From positions 1 through 43,252 of the forward strand of contig JBLHKW010000017.1 of NCBI GenBank assembly GCA_047618565.1: DNA of 43,252 nt. Direction: 5' to 3'. Below, in pieces: positions 40,301-43,252 of this stretch. Position 1 is the stretch's first letter; each line of letters begins with the position of its first letter. The notes below the pieces were generated by a model. The model made no database searches. It was not told the origin of the DNA and was given only the letters and a program-made list of their open reading frames with translations. The translations under genes and the position numbers were made by a program. This DNA comes from JBLHKW01 sp047618565. Its GTDB lineage: Bacteria > Planctomycetota > UBA1135 > GCA-002686595.

Positions 40301-40930
40301 TGCCGCATAGAGTGTTCCATCGCTGGAAACCTCGAGGAAACGTGCCAGCAGTCCTCCGAGGGCCTGCGGTGGGCCCGGCCGGACACGGTGCACGCCGTCG
40401 AGAAAGCCGACGAAGACCTCGCCCTCTGCTGTGGCCGCGATGGCAGTCACGTGCTCTGCAGAGACTCGCTCCGCTCGATCCTCGCCGCCGGCAATTCGAT
40501 AAAGCCCACAACCAGCGCCAATCCACATGGCGCCGTCCGGGCTGGCTTCCATGGCGCGCACCCGCCCGGAGCAATCACAGGGAATGTCGATCGCGCTCCA
40601 CTGTCCACCTCGCAGCCGCAGGACCGCGCCCTCGGCAGTGCCCGCATACAACTCCCCGGCCGCATCGGTCTCGACTCCGATCAAGCGACTCGTGCCGAAC
40701 TGGGGATGGCTCGCGACGTCGATGACCTGGAAGGAGTCCCCGTCGAAGTTGGCCAACCCGCCGTGGGTAGCCATCCAGATGATGCCGTCCGCGGTCTGGG
40801 CTATGGAGAGAACGCTGTTCTGAGCCAGGCCCTCGCGCGTGGTCCAGTTGCGGACGCCATTGCCCGTCTCCCCAACAGTCACCGACAGGGCTGCGGACGC
40901 AAGGACGCTGAGAGCCCATGCTCCGATCAT
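37355..40930 (-). CDS. Hybrid histidine kinase with two-component propeller sensor and terminal receiver
   Basis: 1191-residue membrane kinase resembling the hybrid two-component systems used for polysaccharide sensing. A signal peptide is followed by about 14 propeller-type repeats (Reg_prop; for example IIWMATHGGLANFDGDSF, NTWVGTDTHGVFEFY, SVWLGTYGGGLCRI) up to about residue 600. A Y_Y_Y-like domain is at 645-700 (LTYRYRLNGRDTDWV), a membrane helix near 720-742, then a coiled coil. HisKA has His835 (GGLAHDFNNIL), the ATPase has NLVVNAAEAM and DSGVGLSPEI, and a receiver ends the protein with Asp1120 (LVTDVVMP). No AraC-type DNA-binding domain follows, so output must pass to a separate partner. 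It is convergent with the REC-PAS-GT gene. Confidence 0.93.
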   Translation of the reverse strand: MIGAWALSVLASAALSVTVGETGNGVRNWTTREGLAQNSVLSIAQTADGIIWMATHGGLANFDGDSFQVIDVASHPQFGTSRLIGVETDAAGELYAGTAEGAVLRLRGGQWSAIDIPCDCSGRVRAMEASPDGAMWIGAGCGLYRIAGGEDRAERVSAEHVTAIAATAEGEVFVGFLDGVHRVRPGPPQALGGLLARFLEVSSDGTLYAASREQIVRRDDDSWTQLPVDLEEIQCVQAGVGDDLWVTGIGGFGRWDCSLEEWVPDLTEVDCPAQVKFPSVFIDREGNTWVGTDTHGVFEFYRAALDVLIPVAGRSDGLVSATCTSDGRVFTLGKTLYEVCDGILVPSVLPPPSLMAPARDEGLWLNTSWGIERERDGERERVISRHELPRHTGALLEARDGTLWITGNGVLLAWDGHSLERTDLVSAGAGATSTALFEDSLGRIWVAGLSSLTIWDGSHPWVLHSGVELPLGEIRSLHETADGSVWLGTYGGGLCRIRGRAVDVLDTFRGLYENTATALVADGEGHLLVLGNRAVARYSLAELEAAASGGTELLRPRLFNSGPGIKIFEGNGALQPRVAVGPEGNIWFPCLHGLVRFDPSAVSDLGRPPRARVRCEVAPGSVRELNAEGKHAYRLEPDGRDVLIQFSAPSFLQPRQLTYRYRLNGRDTDWVISKHSDSVRFDNLAPGDYGFEIEAAVADGPFGPTNKSLLFRIPPTWLERLWVKRLLFLMLFAVVGGVTVFRLRVARRRGDALEGVVNRRTGELRNEISERKRIEEDLRRAGEDLEAQVGRRTEELAQALGTLEQDMREREQLEGRLRESEKLEVVGRLAGGLAHDFNNILTAVLGETDLALARLEENRCDVVLRPVLEEHLANVRTAGMRASRLTRQLLAYSRQQVMQPEVIDPLETLKSLRTMLARLVPDNVEITIREHPQSRPVLIDPGQLEQVIVNLVVNAAEAMPEGGSVELGCRVEVASGGETATVVSVTDSGVGLSPEIRDHIFEPFFSTKGQARGLGLASVQGIVMQSGGSLEVEESSSRGLTFHVGFPVTNERPKPIAASADDSLAEGIVALLIDDEVDVRRIARLMLERGGVQVVEAKTPSDALALARVHQADIDILVTDVVMPQMNGRELSRAVRELCPEIKVLFISGHFREELSERDLLDQNANFLGKPFEAAQLVNRVAELTRTIRTV

Positions 40931-41134
40931 GCCCGCACCTCAGCGCTCGAGGAGCTGGCCCACGCCTGCGATGGGCGCGCGCACCCGGACGGTGAAGTGA
41001 TTGATTCGTGCAACATGGGGCGCGAGGCCATTGTGAGCGGACCTCGCATCGGGGGCCAATCTAACCGAAATGCCGCTAGCGGGTTGCAAGATGGCCGCGA
41101 AACGGGACGGATCGCACCCTACGCCCGCCAAGCC

Positions 41135-41971
41135 TCATGCGTTGCGCGCGGAGACCAACCAGGCCGCACCGCCCAGAGCGACCTCGCCATCGTCCTCGAA
41201 CTCTGCGAACAAGCCTGTCAAGCCCGCACGAATCTGCTCCTGCACGGCGGGCGACTGGGTATCTACCACACGTGCGCCGGGACCGATGCGCAGACAGAAC
41301 TCGACCGCCTTCGAGACTCCCGTGCAGCTCATGGTGACGGGTGCACGCAGATCCTCGATCTCGACGTCCACATAGCCCGCGGCCAGCAACTGATCTCGAA
41401 GGTAGTCGCTATCGGCAAATGCAAACGGCCCGGGCGCGCGAGCTTCCGGCGCCGGCGGTCGCTCGTCGAGAAGTGGAAGCATCACCTGAAGCGGCTTCCA
41501 GACCCAATCGTTTTGTTCCAGCGCCTGCCAGCAAACGAAGGTGAGCGGCGCCCCTGGCCGCAGGCCCGTGCGCAGGTTGGAAAAGGCGTGAGCGGGCCGA
41601 TCGAAGAACATGACGCCGAAGCGCGAGAAGAGTGCATCGAACTCCGCGCTGAACCCGTGCCCCGACGCATCCGCACACAACAGCTCCGCGTTGCTCAGGT
41701 GCGCCGTGCGCTCGCGCGCCCGGGCGAGCATCGGCTCCGAAACATCGAGCCCGAGCACGTGCCCCGGCGGCCCCACAGCCTCGGCCAGCGCGAGCACCGT
41801 GGTCCCGGTTCCGCAACCGACCTCGATCACATGAGCACCGCGCCGGACCCCCAGCCTTTCCAGTGCGCGCTCGCCGAAGGGTTCGATCGCCCTGTCGATC
41901 AGCTCCTGGTGGCTTACCCAGCGCTCGCCCGAGTCACCATTCCAGCGCTCTACCTGCTCCTCGTTCGTCAT
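41135..41971 (-). CDS. Class I SAM-dependent methyltransferase
   Basis: 278-residue Rossmann-fold methyltransferase. Motif I is VIEVGCGTGTTVLAL, the acidic residue of motif II is in GLDVSEPML, and motif IV region is FDALFSRFGVMFFDRP. The N-terminus NEEQVERWNGDSGERWV is characteristic of a UbiE-like group often annotated simply as class I methyltransferase. Start is ATG 41971. It lies 63 bases downstream of the threonine synthase gene on the same strand and about 200 bases before the hybrid kinase; the substrate and link to either are unknown. Confidence 0.88.
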   Translation of the reverse strand: MTNEEQVERWNGDSGERWVSHQELIDRAIEPFGERALERLGVRRGAHVIEVGCGTGTTVLALAEAVGPPGHVLGLDVSEPMLARARERTAHLSNAELLCADASGHGFSAEFDALFSRFGVMFFDRPAHAFSNLRTGLRPGAPLTFVCWQALEQNDWVWKPLQVMLPLLDERPPAPEARAPGPFAFADSDYLRDQLLAAGYVDVEIEDLRAPVTMSCTGVSKAVEFCLRIGPGARVVDTQSPAVQEQIRAGLTGLFAEFEDDGEVALGGAAWLVSARNA

Positions 41972-42034
41972 GCACGGAGCCTACCGGTTCTGATGGCTGC
42001 GCGGACTTCCGGACTGCTCAAGCTTGGCACGGAT

Positions 42035-43252
42035 TCAGGTCGCATTGACCACGCCCAGAATCCGCCGGATCGCGTCCAGATCACACGCGACCGACGTCGG
42101 AGCGTTCGCGAGAGGAGCGGAGAAGCCATCGAGCTCACCGCGGTGGTACTGGACGACGATATCCGGGTCCTTGAGCAGGTTTCCGGTCAGGATGCCGCTG
42201 ATGGTTTCACCGCGGCCAAGCACGCCCGCCTGCGCCAGCTTGCAGATCCCGGCGTAGGTTGCGCACGACGCCGGTTCGGCCCCCACGCCCGACCTGTCCA
42301 CGTGCGCCTTGGCATCGAGAATCTCCTGGTCAGTGACCTCGCACACAACGCCATCCAGGGCCTGAAGGCCGCGTAGACACTTGCGCCACGAGATCGGCGC
42401 GCCGATCCGGATCGCACTCGCGAGCGTGTCCGCGTGCGCAATCGGTACGAGAGGCTCGCCACTCGACCAGGCCCTGAAAAGGGGGTTGGCGCCCGTGGCC
42501 TGAACCACCGCCATGCGTGGCAGCCTCGAAATCAGCCCCAGGTCACGCAGCTCCAGCAATCCCTTCGCGATGGCCGAGCTGTTACCCAGATTGCCGCCGG
42601 GCAACACGATCCAGTCGGGTATCTCCCATCCCATGTCCTGCAACAGCTCGAAGCCGATCGACTTCTGGCCCTCGATCCGGAACGGGTTGACCGAATTCAG
42701 AAGGTAGATGGACTCCTCGCTGCACAGCTCCTGAACCATCTCCATGGCAGCGTCGAAGTCCCCGTCGATCTGGAGGGTCCGCGCCCCGTAGGCGAGAGCC
42801 TGGCTGAGCTTTCCGTACGCGACCTGCCCCTCCGGGATGAACACGATCGCTTCCATCCCGGATGCGGCCGCATAGGACGCCATCGACGCTGAGGTATTTC
42901 CCGTCGAGGCGCACGCCACGCGCCGCTTGCCCAGCGCCCTGGCAACCGTGATTCCGGCCGTCATCCCGCGGTCCTTGAAGGACCCGGTCGGGTTCTCGCC
43001 CTCGTGCTTCAGCAGCAGCGCGCCGACCCCGGCGCGCGCCGCCAGAGCGGGGACATCGTAGAGGTTCGTGCGCCCCTCCCCGCGCGTCACGATCTGCTCC
43101 GGTGCGATAGGCACGATCAACTCTCGAAAGCGCCACACCCCCGAGCGGTCCTCGGCGCGCGTGGATCTCAGGCGTTCATCGAAGGCCTCGGTGCTGATCT
43201 TCCCGCGCAGGCCCTCGATGTCGTGCACCACATCGAGGGTGCCACCGCAGCC
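42035..43252 (-). CDS. thrC: Threonine synthase, 5' end missing
   Basis: PLP enzyme converting O-phosphohomoserine to threonine. At least 405 residues are present; the frame continues through the right edge, where CGGTLDVVHD suggests the N-terminal Cys/Gly zinc-ribbon-like start of short-form threonine synthases, so GTG 43231 is probably not the true start. The PLP lysine is in NPTGSFKDRGM, with STGNTSASMA as the phosphate/substrate loop and LPGGNLGNSSA as the phosphate-binding Gly-rich loop. The C-terminal region (GAEPASCATYAGI, GILTGNLLKDPDIV) matches threonine synthase better than cysteine synthase or threonine dehydratase. A housekeeping gene in ordinary context. Confidence 0.92.
   Translation of the reverse strand, partial: GCGGTLDVVHDIEGLRGKISTEAFDERLRSTRAEDRSGVWRFRELIVPIAPEQIVTRGEGRTNLYDVPALAARAGVGALLLKHEGENPTGSFKDRGMTAGITVARALGKRRVACASTGNTSASMASYAAASGMEAIVFIPEGQVAYGKLSQALAYGARTLQIDGDFDAAMEMVQELCSEESIYLLNSVNPFRIEGQKSIGFELLQDMGWEIPDWIVLPGGNLGNSSAIAKGLLELRDLGLISRLPRMAVVQATGANPLFRAWSSGEPLVPIAHADTLASAIRIGAPISWRKCLRGLQALDGVVCEVTDQEILDAKAHVDRSGVGAEPASCATYAGICKLAQAGVLGRGETISGILTGNLLKDPDIVVQYHRGELDGFSAPLANAPTSVACDLDAIRRILGVVNAT

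Noticed and set aside
40388..42376. Long plus-strand open frame opposite the hybrid kinase and methyltransferase
   Set aside because: Crosses two well-supported minus-strand genes and the gap between them; no recognisable domain.
1..43252. CRISPR array, tRNA, rRNA, prophage or complete insertion sequence
   Set aside because: No regular spaced repeats, cloverleaf-like genes, phage structural genes or transposase were seen on either strand.

Overview
The window is about 43 kb of GC-rich bacterial DNA, tightly packed with long genes, many starting on GTG or TTG and coupled by overlaps of the ATGA, GTGA or TGATG type. Gene content (many secreted lipoproteins and beta-helix proteins, a sulfatase-like enzyme, an M64 peptidase, a cytochrome/copper monooxygenase with its redoxin, S8 peptidase plus ECF-type sigma factor, large hybrid sensor kinases) points to a free-living, probably marine or sediment, planctomycete. 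A C-terminal module of about 130 residues shared by two secreted proteins resembles one I associate with the Saltatorellus/Poly30-like Planctomycetota. That lineage is an inference and other phyla are not excluded. No rRNA, tRNA, CRISPR array, complete insertion sequence or phage gene was seen.

Layout. 1-6.9 kb (+): a partial prolyl-oligopeptidase-type hydrolase, a small polytopic membrane protein, a decayed P-loop kinase gene on the minus strand, then redoxin, cytochrome/PHM monooxygenase, M64 peptidase and an AlbA_2 protein. 6.87-7.08 kb: a nested inverted-repeat element resembling a MITE. 7.1-12.7 kb (-): an operon of MoxR ATPase, DUF58 protein, transglutaminase, a 71-residue protein and a YfcC/DcuC-type transporter. 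12.9-18.7 kb (-): a sulfatase-like lipoprotein, a beta-helix lipoprotein and a repeat-rich secreted protein preceded by a palindromic leader. 19.1-27.3 kb (+): a six-gene glycan synthesis and export operon (two GT4 glycosyltransferases, ABC exporter, two phosphotransferases, alginate-export-type outer-membrane barrel). 27.5-30.1 kb (+): a zinc-finger/regulatory-domain protein, S8 peptidase and sigma factor. 30.1-32.6 kb (-): a formyltransferase and a second beta-helix secreted protein. 33.1-37.3 kb (+): a histidine kinase overlapping a response regulator whose output domain is a glycosyltransferase. 37.4-43.25 kb (-): a propeller-type hybrid kinase, a methyltransferase and a partial threonine synthase.

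How the genes may work together. The strongest candidate for an undescribed system is the two-component pair at 33.1-37.3 kb. Its sensor carries an extracytoplasmic DUF5666-like region that matches, by eye, the N-terminal region of the export barrel at 25.6 kb, and its cognate regulator is a REC-PAS-glycosyltransferase fusion. I infer a signalling loop in which the state of glycan export at the outer membrane sets the activity of a glycosyltransferase directly by phosphorylation rather than through transcription. The protein architecture is visible in the sequence; the link to the 19-27 kb operon is a hypothesis.
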